Of a stretch of 64,000 bases of DNA, positions 1 to 8,774 are shown piece by piece (position 1 is the stretch's first letter; each line of letters opens with the position of its first letter). The translations under genes and the position numbers were made by a program. The notes below the pieces were generated by a model. The model was not told the DNA's origin and did no database searches. It was given only the letters and a program-made list of their open reading frames with translations. The DNA is from Parcubacteria group bacterium (GTDB taxonomy: Bacteria > Patescibacteriota > Minisyncoccia > Moranbacterales > JAKLHP01): assembly GCA_041657845.1 (NCBI GenBank), contig JBBABD010000002.1, positions 5,523 to 69,522 on the forward strand, written 5' to 3'.

Positions 1-684
1 ACTGCAAACAATATCACAATCAACACTATTCTTTGGGCAAATGATTTAGATAATGTTGATTCCATAATGCCAGGAGATAAAATATTCATTCTCCCGATAG
101 CAGGACTTTCCTATACTATTAAAAAGGGGGATACGATAGAATCAGTCGCCAGTAAATATAAAGCCGATAAAGACAGAATAATAAGTTTTAATAGTTTGCC
201 AGCAGACGGACAATTAACCGAAGGGGAAGAAATAGTAATTCCGGACGGGCAGAAAGAAATTCCGCAAACTACCCCGGGAACGCCTGCTGAAACTGGAATA
301 GAAAGGAGGCAGTATGCAACATCCACTGGAGGAGCTCCGGCTGTTTCAGGGTTCAAAACTCTTAGCGGCAGAGCGGGAACAGGCCACATTTTCCCCTATG
401 GTTATTGCACTTGGTATGTTGCTCAAAAAAGATATGTTCCTTGGGGAGGAAATGCCGGTACTTGGTTATACCATGCTAAGTCTGCCGGATATCAAACTGG
501 AAAAACTCCGCGAGTCGGATCTATTATGGTTTCTTCAGAATCTTGGTGGGGTCATGTTGCTATAGTAGAAAAAGTTAGCGGAGGATCATTTACTGTTTCT
601 GAGATGAATTACAAAGGATGGGCAAAAACCAGCAGACGAACCATTCCAACATCTAGCAGAATAATAAAAGGATTCATCTACTAA
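1..684 (+). CDS. LysM-CHAP peptidoglycan hydrolase, 5'-truncated by window
   Basis: The frame is open from base 1, so the start lies upstream of the window; the internal ATG at 67 is not the true start. The first ~32 codons are the end of one LysM repeat (ending MPGDKIFILP). A second LysM follows (YTIKKGDTIESVASKYKAD...). After a Pro/Thr linker comes a C-terminal CHAP domain with the catalytic Cys in GYCTWYV and His in WWGHVAIVE. LysM binds peptidoglycan and CHAP is an amidase/endopeptidase fold, so this is probably a secreted wall-remodelling enzyme. The signal peptide would be in the missing part. Confidence 0.9.
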   Translation, partial: TANNITINTILWANDLDNVDSIMPGDKIFILPIAGLSYTIKKGDTIESVASKYKADKDRIISFNSLPADGQLTEGEEIVIPDGQKEIPQTTPGTPAETGIERRQYATSTGGAPAVSGFKTLSGRAGTGHIFPYGYCTWYVAQKRYVPWGGNAGTWLYHAKSAGYQTGKTPRVGSIMVSSESWWGHVAIVEKVSGGSFTVSEMNYKGWAKTSRRTIPTSSRIIKGFIY

Positions 685-755
685 CAAAAAACTTTCCTTT
701 ATTGGACAGCTTTTTGTTAATTTGTTAAATATTTTGAATATTATATAATCAAACT

Positions 756-1361
756 ATGGTGGATCTAACTGGGCAACAAATTTTTCAATTTCTTTCACAT
801 TATGGTTATTGGATCATGCTTCCTTTAATGATTATTGAAGGTCCAATTATAACTATAATTGCCGCCATGCTTGCTAAATTAGGAGCTTTTAATGTCTTCA
901 TTGTTTTTATTTTTTCAGTTCTAGGAGATATTTTTGGGGATATAATTCTTTACGGGCTAGGATACAAGTTCGGAATGACCTTCGTGAGAAGATTTGGAAA
1001 ATACATGGGAATCACAGAAAAACTAGTTTTAAAGATGGAGAACTATTTTAAAAATCATGGAGGAAAAACGATTTTTACCGTGAAAGCGACTACCGGACTT
1101 TGCTGGGCAACTTTTACCGCTGCCGGAATTGTAAAAATGGATTTCAAAAAATTTGTGAAATATTCATTTTGGGGCGGATTAGCCTGGAGCGGACTTTTGG
1201 TAGCTTTGGGGTATTTTTACGGATATATGTGGGCAGAACTCCGACATTACATCGAATGGGCCGGCTGGATAGCAATCACATTGGCAATAATTTCAATTGC
1301 ATCAGTCCAAACATACAAGAGCTATCGATCTAAAAAAATATTGCTGAACAATTGCAAATAA
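756..1361 (+). CDS. DedA/SNARE-associated family membrane protein
   Basis: 201 aa with four to five hydrophobic segments. It has the DedA pattern: an N-terminal membrane helix with EGP (IEGPIITIIAA), a GDIFGDIILYGLGYKFG loop, and F(V)RRFGKYMGI followed by GGKTIFTVKATTG, where family members usually carry an R-x-x-P-G or similar motif. DedA proteins act in membrane homeostasis and lipid scrambling (undecaprenyl-phosphate or phospholipid flipping). It stands alone, about 70 bp after the CHAP gene. The substrate cannot be told from sequence. Confidence 0.85.
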   Translation: MVDLTGQQIFQFLSHYGYWIMLPLMIIEGPIITIIAAMLAKLGAFNVFIVFIFSVLGDIFGDIILYGLGYKFGMTFVRRFGKYMGITEKLVLKMENYFKNHGGKTIFTVKATTGLCWATFTAAGIVKMDFKKFVKYSFWGGLAWSGLLVALGYFYGYMWAELRHYIEWAGWIAITLAIISIASVQTYKSYRSKKILLNNCK

Positions 1362-1438
1362 TCTTATTTTTAATCAAACAATAAAATTCAGGTTGCAAGC
1401 CCTGTTTTTTTGTCTAAAAATATGATACTTTTATAATT

Positions 1439-2272
1439 ATGAACACCAAAAGAGCTAGCAAAATCATATCCAAAGCCAATAGCATACTCCTCGAAGATCC
1501 TAAGGTTTTATACAAAAAAGAGAAGGAATTCCTTAACCAGCCTTTCTATTTTGAAGGAACCAATGGCAAAGGGGTTCTGCTTATTCACGGATGGACGACT
1601 ACTTCCTATGAGCTAAGGCGCCTGGGAAAATACTTGAACGAGTTTGGTTATACTGTCTCTGCCCCTCTTCTTCGCGGACACGGAACAGTCCCGAAAGACT
1701 TGGAAAATGTAAAATGGGAAGACTGGATGGAAGATGTTGAAATTGCTTATAACAAACTGAAATCAAATTGCAACAATATTTATGTCGGAGGGACATCGAT
1801 TGGATCATGCCTTACGATAATGCTGGCCAAAAAATATCCTGAAATTTCAGGCTTGTTGCTCATGGCAACGCCTTACAAAATACGCTTTGAAAAAATACTA
1901 ATTCCCCTTTCGAGATTAATGAGAAAAATAAGAAGCTACCATAAAAAATATTATCCCCCGACTTTTGGCGCAGCAAATACAATCACTCGTCTGATATCGT
2001 ATCAATCCTATTCCGTAGGAAGCGCGCTAGAAACATTAAAATTGGTTCAGGAAACAAGAAAAAATATTTCTTTCATTAACCAACCTGCTTTTTTAATTCA
2101 GTCTCTTAGCGATCATGTCGTTTCCAAAAATAGCTTGAAAAAAATTTACAACTCAATCAGTTCAAAAACAAAAAGGAAGAAATATATCAAAAGAGCTTAC
2201 CATACTTTTATCTCCGATATCAAAAACGAAAGTGTTTTTGAAGAAATATTGGAATTTTTTAATGAAAATTGA
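1439..2272 (+). CDS. alpha/beta hydrolase (esterase/lipase type)
   Basis: 277 aa alpha/beta hydrolase. The oxyanion region is LLIHGWTTTSYE, the nucleophile elbow is G-G-T-S-I-G-S, a likely acid is Asp in QSLSDHVV, and the catalytic His is in AYHTF near the C-terminus. It resembles the carboxylesterase/monoacylglycerol-lipase branch. The stop TGA shares its A with the ATG of the next gene (TGATG), so it is translationally coupled to the glycosyltransferase and glycosylase downstream. The substrate is unknown; an acyl ester of an envelope lipid would fit the neighbour. Confidence 0.85.
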   Translation: MNTKRASKIISKANSILLEDPKVLYKKEKEFLNQPFYFEGTNGKGVLLIHGWTTTSYELRRLGKYLNEFGYTVSAPLLRGHGTVPKDLENVKWEDWMEDVEIAYNKLKSNCNNIYVGGTSIGSCLTIMLAKKYPEISGLLLMATPYKIRFEKILIPLSRLMRKIRSYHKKYYPPTFGAANTITRLISYQSYSVGSALETLKLVQETRKNISFINQPAFLIQSLSDHVVSKNSLKKIYNSISSKTKRKKYIKRAYHTFISDIKNESVFEEILEFFNEN

Positions 2273-3447
2273 TGAACATAGCAATCTTCACGAATAATTA
2301 TCTTCCTAATCCTTATGGAGTAACAGGATCCATTGAAAGCTTCCGGAAGCAATTTGAAAAATCAGGGCATACTGTTTACATTTTTGCGCCGAATTGCAAA
2401 GATTACAAAGATAAAAATTCAAACGTGTTTCGCTATCCATCATTGGACATTCAATACAAAATTAAATTTCCGCTGGCAATTCCCTATTCTCGAAAGATAG
2501 ATAGAATTATTGATAACCTAGAGCTTGACATTATTCATTCTCAGCATCCCAATCTCCTGGGTTCGGCCGCTAAAAAATGGACTGGAATTAAAAACATTCC
2601 TTTGGTTTTTACCTGGCACACTTTATATGATCAATATGCTCACTTTGTGCCGCTGATACCCAATAAAATAGCTTCAAAATATATAATAAATACCGCAGTT
2701 AAATATGCTACCTGCGCAGATTTTATAATAACTCCGACTGATTCAGTAAAAAAAATAATCCAAAAATGGGGGGTCACAAATAAAAATATTAAAGCCATTC
2801 CAACCGGCATTGAAGAAGAATTATACCAGAATGCAGATAGAAATAAAATTAGAAATAAGTTTAATATCAAAGATGATGATATTTTGTTAATTTTAGTTTC
2901 CAGAATTTCTCAGGAAAAAAACATTGAGTTTCTTTTTCAAGCGATAAAAAAAGTGCTGAAAGCGGACAGTCCGCTCTCAAGCGGACTGTCCGCCAAAAGA
3001 GTTAGATTTCTGATTTGCGGAGATGGATATTTGCTTCCAAAATTAAAAAAAATGACCAGAGAAAATGATTTGAAAAACAAAATTAATTTTGAAAGCATAG
3101 TTCCAAAAGAAGAACTAAAAAATTATTATGCCGCCGGAGATATTTTTGTCTACGCATCAAAATCGGAAACTCAAGGAATGATTATTTCTGAAGCAATGTA
3201 CTGCGGTCTTCCAATTGTTGCTGTTAATGCTCCCGGAGTTTGTGATTTGGTACAAAATAATGTTAACGGATTCTTAACTTCAGAAAATAAAGGCGAATTT
3301 GCAAGTGCTGTTCAAAAATTAATTGATGATAAAGAATTGAGAAATAAATTTTCCGCTGAGTCTAGCAAAATCGCCAAAGAAAATTTCACCGACAAAATTT
3401 GCGCCGAAAAAATGTTAAAGGTTTACGAGTCTTTAGTGAAAAAATGA
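2272..3447 (+). CDS. GT4-family glycosyltransferase
   Basis: About 391 aa. I use ATG 2272, which overlaps the previous stop, rather than TTG 2269. The N-terminal Rossmann half begins MNIAIFTNNYLPNPYGV. The C-terminal half has the GT4 signature: LVSRISQEKN, ICGDGY, then SETQGMIISEAMYCGLPIVA with the E-x7-E nucleotide-sugar site, and a final APGVCDLV...NGFL. It probably transfers a sugar to a lipid or polysaccharide acceptor in the cytoplasmic membrane. A GC-rich perfect palindrome (2962-2993) lies in frame between the two domains and adds about 11 residues (ADSPLSSGLSA) that the family does not need. Confidence 0.93.
   Translation: MNIAIFTNNYLPNPYGVTGSIESFRKQFEKSGHTVYIFAPNCKDYKDKNSNVFRYPSLDIQYKIKFPLAIPYSRKIDRIIDNLELDIIHSQHPNLLGSAAKKWTGIKNIPLVFTWHTLYDQYAHFVPLIPNKIASKYIINTAVKYATCADFIITPTDSVKKIIQKWGVTNKNIKAIPTGIEEELYQNADRNKIRNKFNIKDDDILLILVSRISQEKNIEFLFQAIKKVLKADSPLSSGLSAKRVRFLICGDGYLLPKLKKMTRENDLKNKINFESIVPKEELKNYYAAGDIFVYASKSETQGMIISEAMYCGLPIVAVNAPGVCDLVQNNVNGFLTSENKGEFASAVQKLIDDKELRNKFSAESSKIAKENFTDKICAEKMLKVYESLVKK
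2962..2993. repeat. GC-rich perfect inverted repeat inside glycosyltransferase gene
   Basis: Two 13-base arms, GCGGACAGTCCGC (2962-2974) and its exact reverse complement (2981-2993), flank a 6-base loop. Each arm is itself a palindrome around one base. It lies in an otherwise AT-rich gene and keeps the reading frame. It resembles the GC-rich palindrome before tRNA-Gly at 5080. Confidence 0.9.
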
Positions 3448-3980
3448 TACTAAATAAAAAATTCTATCAAAAAAGCACTTTGGAGACAGCTCAGAATTTA
3501 CTAGGCTGTTTTTTGGTGAGAAAAATTGGAAATAAGATTATAAAAGGAATAATTACCGAAACGGAAGCCTATATTGGTGAGGATGACTTGGCTTGTCATG
3601 CCTCAAAAGGACGGACTCCCCGAACAGAAACTATGTATGGCGAATCAGGCCACGCTTACGTCTATATGATCTATGGGATGTATCATTGTTTAAATATCGT
3701 CACGGAAAAGAAAGGCTTTCCCACCGCAATTTTAATTAGATCAATAAAAATTGATGGCTTGGATTACAAAAAAACCGATGGTCCGGGAAAACTTTGCAAA
3801 TTTTTAAAAATTGATAGAAAATTAAATAATTGGAATATTACTAAAAAAGAAAGGCTTTGGATAGAAAAACCTGCCCAAAATTTTTCAAAGAAAAATATTG
3901 TGGCGGGCAGACGAATTGGAATTGACTATGCTAAACATTGCAAAGAATATCCTTGGAGATTCCGTGTCAAAGAGAAATAA
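3444..3980 (+). CDS. mpg: DNA-3-methyladenine glycosylase (AAG/Mpg family)
   Basis: 178 aa. The ATG at 3444 overlaps the previous stop (ATGA) and is preferred to the upstream in-frame codon at 3399. The AAG fold is clear: TETEAYIGEDDLACHA (catalytic Glu in ETEAY), MYGESGHAYVYMIYGMYHCLNIV, a TDGPGKL motif, and a C-terminal GIDYA...PWRF. It excises alkylated purines by flipping them from the duplex and starts base excision repair. It is the third gene of a coupled operon. Nfo (42666) and PolA (57098) could complete the pathway. Confidence 0.95.
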   Translation: MILNKKFYQKSTLETAQNLLGCFLVRKIGNKIIKGIITETEAYIGEDDLACHASKGRTPRTETMYGESGHAYVYMIYGMYHCLNIVTEKKGFPTAILIRSIKIDGLDYKKTDGPGKLCKFLKIDRKLNNWNITKKERLWIEKPAQNFSKKNIVAGRRIGIDYAKHCKEYPWRFRVKEK

Positions 3981-4028
3981 ATAATTTTATTTGAGGTAAT
4001 AATTAATATAACAACTAATCAAAAAACT

Positions 4029-4589
4029 ATGGAGAAAAAAACACAGGAAAACCTCGCCAAGGCGTTTGTGGGAGAATCGCAAGCTAGAAATAAATATACT
4101 TATTTTGCTTCCGTCGCCAAAAAGGAAGGATTTGAACAAATCTCAGCTATTTTTCAAGAAACGGCTGATAATGAAAAAGAGCATGCCAAAAGAATTTTTA
4201 AGCTACTGGGAGAAATAACCGTTGAAGTGCCAGCTTCCATTATGGGAGGATTGGGAGACACTAAAGCGAATTTAAAGCACGCCGCCGAAGGAGAAAAATA
4301 TGAATGGGGAACCATGTATCCGAATTTTGAAAAAGAAGCTCGAGAAGAAGGAGAAATTGAAGCCGCCGACTTTTTCCGAGAAGTAGCCGAAGTGGAAGCC
4401 CAGCACGAAAAAAGATATTTGAAGCTTCTGGAAAATGTGGAAAACGGAAAAGTATTCAAAAAAGATACACCAATGAAATGGAAATGCCGTAATTGCGGAT
4501 ACGTTTATGAAGGAATCGAGGCTCCGGTTAAATGTCCTACTTGCAAGCATCCGCAAGCTTATTATGAACTGCTGGCGGAAAATTATTAA
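4029..4589 (+). CDS. rbr: rubrerythrin
   Basis: 186 aa. The N-terminal ferritin-like four-helix domain has metal-binding E-x-x-H motifs (DNEKEHAKR and EVEAQHEKR). The C-terminal rubredoxin domain has two Cys pairs (CRNCGYVYEG and CPTCKHP), about residues 152-178. Rubrerythrin reduces hydrogen peroxide with electrons passed through rubredoxin iron, which protects anaerobes. The superoxide reductase gene follows after 16 bp, so the pair detoxifies superoxide and then peroxide. This suggests an anaerobic or microaerobic cell. Confidence 0.97.
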   Translation: MEKKTQENLAKAFVGESQARNKYTYFASVAKKEGFEQISAIFQETADNEKEHAKRIFKLLGEITVEVPASIMGGLGDTKANLKHAAEGEKYEWGTMYPNFEKEAREEGEIEAADFFREVAEVEAQHEKRYLKLLENVENGKVFKKDTPMKWKCRNCGYVYEGIEAPVKCPTCKHPQAYYELLAENY

Positions 4590-4605
4590 CAATTAATTAA
4601 ATTAT

Positions 4606-4974
4606 ATGAACAAGATATATAAATGCAATATTTGTGGAAACATCGTTGAACTTCTGCACGTTGGAGGAGGAGAACTTGTCTGTTGTGGAAAACCAATGGA
4701 TCTCCTAGAAGAGAAAACAAAAGAAGTTGAAGGGATGGAAAAACATGTTCCGATTATTGAAAAAACAGAAAATGGAATTAAAGTTAAGGTTGGATCGATT
4801 GAACATCCGATGGAAGAGGCGCATTATATCGAATGGATTGAAATAAATTTTGACGGGAAAGTGGAGAAAAAATTTCTCCATCCGGGAGAAAAGCCAGAAG
4901 CAGAATTTAATGTCAGCCCGGATCAGATTATCGCCAGATGCTATTGCAACGTCCATGGACTTTGGAAAAACTAG
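4606..4974 (+). CDS. dfx: desulfoferrodoxin / superoxide reductase
   Basis: 122 aa. The N-terminal desulforedoxin-like domain binds iron through CNICG and a CC pair (VCCGKPM). The SOR domain has the His/Cys ligands in [20 protein letters not shown] and CYCNVHGLW. The protein reduces superoxide to peroxide without making oxygen. It follows rbr in an apparent two-gene operon closed by the terminator at 4995. With its N-terminal centre it belongs to the two-iron class. Confidence 0.97.
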   Translation: MNKIYKCNICGNIVELLHVGGGELVCCGKPMDLLEEKTKEVEGMEKHVPIIEKTENGIKVKVGSIEHPMEEAHYIEWIEINFDGKVEKKFLHPGEKPEAEFNVSPDQIIARCYCNVHGLWKN

Positions 4975-4994
4975 AAAAATAAATAACTTCCTTG

Positions 4995-5020
4995 AAAAAG
5001 CCCGCTAAGGGCTTTTTCTC
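4995..5020 (+). terminator. rho-independent terminator after rbr-dfx
   Basis: Nine-base stem AAAAAGCCC / GGGCTTTTT (4995-5003 with 5009-5017) with a five-base loop and a T-tract within the 3' arm. Confidence 0.88.
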
Positions 5021-5048
5021 TGGACAAAATATATATTTTATATATAAT
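5021..5048 (+). promoter_or_regulatory. promoter for tRNA-Gly(TCC)
   Basis: TGGACA (5021-5026), 16-bp spacer, TATAAT (5043-5048), about 60 bp upstream of the tRNA. Confidence 0.6.
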
Positions 5049-5079
5049 AAACAATGTGTTTGAAATAGCTTCTAGACAA

Positions 5080-5108
5080 GCGGGCTTGCCCGCCGAAGCG
5101 AAGCGCAG
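5080..5108. repeat. GC-rich palindromic repeat abutting tRNA-Gly
   Basis: GCGGGC-TT-GCCCGC at 5080-5093, then a purine-rich GAAGCGAAGCGCAG stretch running into the tRNA acceptor strand. GC content is far above the surroundings. Confidence 0.7.
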
Positions 5109-5180
5109 GCGGGTATCGTATAGTGGTTATTATATCAGTTTTCCAAACTGAGGAGGGGAGTTCGATTCTCCCTACCCGCT
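5109..5180 (+). tRNA. tRNA-Gly(TCC)
   Basis: Acceptor GCGGGTA/TACCCGC (5109-5115 with 5173-5179), T-arm TTCGATT, anticodon loop TTTCCAA giving anticodon TCC. No CCA is encoded; the base after the discriminator starts CAG. Confidence 0.93.
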
Positions 5181-5185
5181 CAGAT

Positions 5186-5215
5186 AAAAAAGTTTCAATC
5201 CAATGAAACTTTTTT
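5186..5215 (+). terminator. terminator after tRNA-Gly
   Basis: Ten-base stem AAAAGTTTCA / TGAAACTTTT with a six-base loop, followed by T's. Confidence 0.85.
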
Positions 5216-5270
5216 GTTGCCTAATCGTATCAGTATTAGCTGGGAAAAATTCAAATTTTATGCTATTCTA

Positions 5271-6464
5271 ATGATTCTTATGTACAATTTCCATTCGGAA
5301 GAAAAAAATAATTCTATCTTAAACCAAAAAATTCCAACCCTCTGGCTTGTTTTAGCTTTAATTCTAGCTTCTTTCTTTACATCCATCTTTGTAATTAACA
5401 CTTTTTATGAAACATATGAGACTCCGCGGTTAGCAACAACAAAAAAACCAGTGAAGAAACCAATGGCTTTTGAAAAAATTGAAAGACCTGTGCCAAAGCC
5501 GGTATCTATGGAGCGACTGAAAAAACAGGGATGCGTGGCTGATGGACTGCTTTCGGAATATAATCCTGACCGCGAACAATATATTTCCCTCATCAACCGA
5601 TCCAATTGCTACTATCTGCACCGCGCCGTGGAAACTTGGATGGCGCCTCCAGATTTCGAAACCATAGAATACGTTATGAATCGCATTTCCAAGAAAGATG
5701 TTGTTTATGGAATATTTATTGCGGAAGCTTTGAAGGAAAACGCTAATTATTTCTATCCGGATGAAAATCGTAATTTTGATTTTAAGAAAATGTGCCAAGC
5801 AGGCAGTGAAAATATTTGGGGAGAACATTCCTGCAAGGCCGACTTTGGAAGCGGAGAATACAGAGCCTATCTTAAATATATAACCCATCGCGCTATTGAT
5901 TCGGGGATTCAGAGTTTTACATTCGGACAAATTTATTTCCAGCAAGGAGGCGGCGGGGACAAGATAGCTGATGTCATTAAGGAAATGCGATCATACGCCA
6001 AAAAGAAAAAAACCAATATTGTTATTGGAGCCCAAACCGGAAAAATAACCAACCAAAAATTAATTTCTCTTTTCGATTATATTGAAGGAGGAACAGGAAT
6101 TGATAGCGACGGAAATCTGCCTCAAGGACCATGCCTTGACCGTTGGGGAGGATGCTGGGCTCTTCTTTGGAACGAAACATATTCAAAAAACGCAAAAAAT
6201 GTTCTTCTCCATCTTGATTGGAGCGGAATTAAAAGCGATGACCTTGATATTTTTTCCCGGATGGACCGAGAAAAAAGAGCCGAAACGCTAAAAAATCTGT
6301 ATTCCTATTTTTCTTCTAAAAATATGGGATTTCTGATGCCATTTTTCGGAGTGCTGGATAAAGAAAATGGCGGATGTTATGGCCCAAAAAAAAGATTCTA
6401 TTCTCCTGATAATAATTATTCCTGTAAAGACGAGGATGCGATTAACTCAATTATAAAACAATAA
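5271..6464 (+). CDS. membrane-anchored extracytoplasmic protein, unknown function
   Basis: About 397 aa. I place the start at ATG 5271 (or 5280), because the longer frame begins at a TTG inside the tRNA terminator. One signal-anchor helix (PTLWLVLALILASFF) is followed by a Lys/Pro linker and a ~330-residue outer domain. That domain holds several Cys (GCVADG, SNCYY, KKMCQAG, HSCKADFGSG, GGCWALLW, GGCYG), suited to disulfides. It alternates beta-strand-like and helical segments (YGIFIAEALKE, SFTFGQIYF, NIVIGAQTG, FDYIEGG, FLMPFFGVLD), which recalls a TIM-barrel hydrolase. I cannot assign a family. Confidence 0.85.
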   Translation: MILMYNFHSEEKNNSILNQKIPTLWLVLALILASFFTSIFVINTFYETYETPRLATTKKPVKKPMAFEKIERPVPKPVSMERLKKQGCVADGLLSEYNPDREQYISLINRSNCYYLHRAVETWMAPPDFETIEYVMNRISKKDVVYGIFIAEALKENANYFYPDENRNFDFKKMCQAGSENIWGEHSCKADFGSGEYRAYLKYITHRAIDSGIQSFTFGQIYFQQGGGGDKIADVIKEMRSYAKKKKTNIVIGAQTGKITNQKLISLFDYIEGGTGIDSDGNLPQGPCLDRWGGCWALLWNETYSKNAKNVLLHLDWSGIKSDDLDIFSRMDREKRAETLKNLYSYFSSKNMGFLMPFFGVLDKENGGCYGPKKRFYSPDNNYSCKDEDAINSIIKQ

Positions 6465-6466
6465 TC

Positions 6467-7006
6467 TTATTCAATACAGCAATCAATCGCTTTTTTTACT
6501 AGCAATCCTAATTTCCCCATAAAGCCTTTTTTCTCTTCGTCGTGTTTATTCAGAGCATCGTCATCGATTTTTTTAATTCCTTCGGTATCTATTACTTTCA
6601 TGTTTATTCCCCAAAATAGTGAATACAAATCAAAAGCCTTTTGAAATAAACTTTGAGCATCCTCTTTCCGGCCTATGCCTTGTTGTTTGGTCCCTACTTC
6701 CATAAGTCGCATTGAAGCAGCCAACAAGTGTTTGGAAATGCACCATTCTTCACCTTCGGGATTTTTTACTATTTTTCGAAGTAATTCGCCTCTCATCTTG
6801 CGTACCTCTTGCAATAAATCAAAATACTCAACCTTTCCGGTTTTGGCTCCGGTAAAGAAAAAATGCTCTTCGATACTCACTAAATTCATAACAGCGATTG
6901 ATAGATCTTGATCGCTTGATAAATCTAGCTTATCTTGCTTTTTCATTTGGTCGACTCTTTGAATAAGTTCATTCAAATTTTTAAAAGGATTCTTGTTTTC
7001 TGACAT
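6467..7006 (-). CDS. conserved hypothetical helical protein
   Basis: 179 aa, soluble and almost entirely helical, with no signal peptide or recognised motif. The C-terminus ends with KKAIDCCIE. It sits tail to tail with the previous gene (2-bp gap) and 14 bp beyond the membrane protein at 7021 on the same strand, so it may close the 7922-to-6467 operon. The central part (LLAASMRLMEVGTKQQG...AQSLFQKAFDLY) has a TPR-like helix-turn-helix look, but that is only an impression. Confidence 0.8.
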   Translation of the reverse strand: MSENKNPFKNLNELIQRVDQMKKQDKLDLSSDQDLSIAVMNLVSIEEHFFFTGAKTGKVEYFDLLQEVRKMRGELLRKIVKNPEGEEWCISKHLLAASMRLMEVGTKQQGIGRKEDAQSLFQKAFDLYSLFWGINMKVIDTEGIKKIDDDALNKHDEEKKGFMGKLGLLVKKAIDCCIE

Positions 7007-7020
7007 ATTATTAAATTTAT

Positions 7021-7530
7021 TTAGTTAGTTACAAAATAGAGAATAACACTAAAAATAGCTAAAAATCCAACTGGCATTACTACTTTTTGAAAAGGAAAGT
7101 AGGCTTTGCCGTTATTTTCCTTTTTCAGTTTTTGATACCACAGAACGCTTGCTAAAAACACGATGCTTCCTAGAATAATTCCAAAAACAAGCTTGTCGAT
7201 GCCCCATATTTTGTTGAAGTAATGTCCAACTATTCCCTTCCAATACAAAGGAGCTATTATTATCAAGTAATATCCTGTTGTAATTAATATTTTTCTTCCT
7301 TTAAATCTAAGGTCTCTTTTATTCATCCAAATAATTGTCCACATTATACTGGAAACAATCAAAGCTCCTACCCAAATTCCGGTTACAGTATCATCTATTC
7401 CCAACCATCTGGAAAGTCCCACTCCCGCCCCCACTGCTATAGTGCAAACCGGGCAAATTGCCTTAGCGCTATTGGAAAACATCGCGAAGGAAAAAATTAG
7501 ACTAGCAATTGAAATTAACAATTTTTTCAT
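7021..7530 (-). CDS. polytopic membrane protein with CPVC motif
   Basis: 169 aa. A cleavable or first membrane segment (LLISIASLIFSFAMFS...AKA) is followed at once by ICPVCTIAVGAG, then four more hydrophobic stretches. The CPVC dithiol on the outer side and direct coupling to the thioredoxin-like gene (TAATG overlap at 7528-7532) suggest a membrane partner in disulfide exchange, comparable in idea to VKOR or DsbD but not clearly homologous. Function is inferred from context. Confidence 0.8.
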   Translation of the reverse strand: MKKLLISIASLIFSFAMFSNSAKAICPVCTIAVGAGVGLSRWLGIDDTVTGIWVGALIVSSIMWTIIWMNKRDLRFKGRKILITTGYYLIIIAPLYWKGIVGHYFNKIWGIDKLVFGIILGSIVFLASVLWYQKLKKENNGKAYFPFQKVVMPVGFLAIFSVILYFVTN

Positions 7531-7922
7531 TATTGCTGTTCGCCCAATTGGCTTTTTAAGAAATTAATTATATCCGCATCCCCACTAAAACACTTCCCGC
7601 TGTTCCATAAAAACGGAACTCCTAATTCCTTTGTATCGATCCCGCATTCTCCAGCTTTTTCTTCCATTAATTTTGCATTATTTTTCTCATAAAAAATTTC
7701 TAGTTCATCAAACTGTATTTTTTCTTTAACCTTATTTTCCTGAATGAACTTATCCACATTCTCGCAATGAGGACAACCCTTCCAGTAAAATAAAATTATA
7801 TTAGCATTTTTTTCTCCAGTATCGATTTTTTGGGAATTGTCGTTTTTATTTTTAAAAGCAAAGAATGCTATCCCTCCGATGGCGATAATCACCAGCATAA
7901 CAATAAATATTTTTTTATTCAT
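7530..7922 (-). CDS. membrane-anchored thioredoxin-like protein
   Basis: 130 aa. An N-terminal membrane anchor (FIVMLVIIAIGGIAFFAF) is followed by a short thioredoxin/glutaredoxin-like domain with the active site CPHC in FYWKGCPHCENV and a cis-Pro region GVPFLWNSGKCFSG. The domain faces outside and probably handles disulfides of secreted Cys proteins. It is the first gene of a unit with the CPVC membrane protein. Confidence 0.85.
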   Translation of the reverse strand: MNKKIFIVMLVIIAIGGIAFFAFKNKNDNSQKIDTGEKNANIILFYWKGCPHCENVDKFIQENKVKEKIQFDELEIFYEKNNAKLMEEKAGECGIDTKELGVPFLWNSGKCFSGDADIINFLKSQLGEQQ

Positions 7923-8015
7923 CTTTATTCATTCAATAATTACTAATCAATTTTAAACTTTTTTCCTTCTTTTAGCAATATTGCTTGATGCCCGCTTTTT
8001 TGCTAATCTTACAAT

Positions 8016-8765
8016 ATGAGTAAATTCTATAAACTATGCTTTTTCATTGTACTTTTTGGATCTTTTTTGGCTTTAATGATATATTTTTCACCTTCGATAA
8101 AAAAGGAAATCTTAGCGGAAAAACAAGCAGAAAACAACGAAACTGCGCCAGATGTTAAAAATAACGAGACTGAGGATACTGGTGCCAAAGATAAAAATAT
8201 CGTTAAAGATGCTGAAAATGCAGATCTTTCAAACAAAACTGATTTGAAAGAAGATGAAACATCCAATTTGGAAAAAATAGCAGAGCCGAAAAACAGCTTT
8301 GAAATAAAACAACAGCTGGTAAGCTGGGGCTATTCTCTTTCTAAAAACAGAAATATTGATACAATAATCATCCACTCTTCCTACAATGCGCTCGGTGGTG
8401 ATGTTTATGGCTTAGCTAAGCTTATCGAAGAGTACAAGTCATATGGAGTCTCTCCTCATTATCTCATCGATAGAAGCGGAAATATATACCAACTAGTATC
8501 GGATCAAAATATCGCTTACCATGCCGGTGAAAGCAAAATGCCGGATGGCAGAACCAATGTCAACAATTTCTCTTTGGGAATAGAAATAATGACAACAGAA
8601 AATGATAACCCCTCCAATGCACAATACTCATCCCTGATGAGCCTAATTGGCCAAATTAAGAAAAACCACAAAATAACCAGTATTCTTGGACATAATCAGA
8701 TTGCTCCGGGAAGAAAAACCGACCCTTGGAATTTTAATTGGAACAAGATTGATTCAGTTAAATAG
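8016..8765 (+). CDS. membrane-anchored N-acetylmuramoyl-L-alanine amidase (Amidase_2)
   Basis: 249 aa. The N-terminal anchor (LCFFIVLFGSFLALMIYF) is followed by an acidic/Lys spacer of about 70 residues. The amidase_2/PGRP-type domain has zinc ligands in TIIIHSS and LGHNQIAPGRKTDPW (His and Asp), plus PHYLIDRSGNIYQLV and a SLGIEIM strand. It cleaves the amide between MurNAc and the stem peptide. With the CHAP protein at the window start and PBP1A (34001) it points to a peptidoglycan wall. Confidence 0.93.
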   Translation: MSKFYKLCFFIVLFGSFLALMIYFSPSIKKEILAEKQAENNETAPDVKNNETEDTGAKDKNIVKDAENADLSNKTDLKEDETSNLEKIAEPKNSFEIKQQLVSWGYSLSKNRNIDTIIIHSSYNALGGDVYGLAKLIEEYKSYGVSPHYLIDRSGNIYQLVSDQNIAYHAGESKMPDGRTNVNNFSLGIEIMTTENDNPSNAQYSSLMSLIGQIKKNHKITSILGHNQIAPGRKTDPWNFNWNKIDSVK

Positions 8766-8774
8766 CTAAAAACT

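Noticed and set aside
5214..5270. TTG start extending the membrane protein upstream
   Set aside because: It lies inside the tRNA-Gly terminator stem; ATG 5271 or 5280 gives a normal signal-anchor start.
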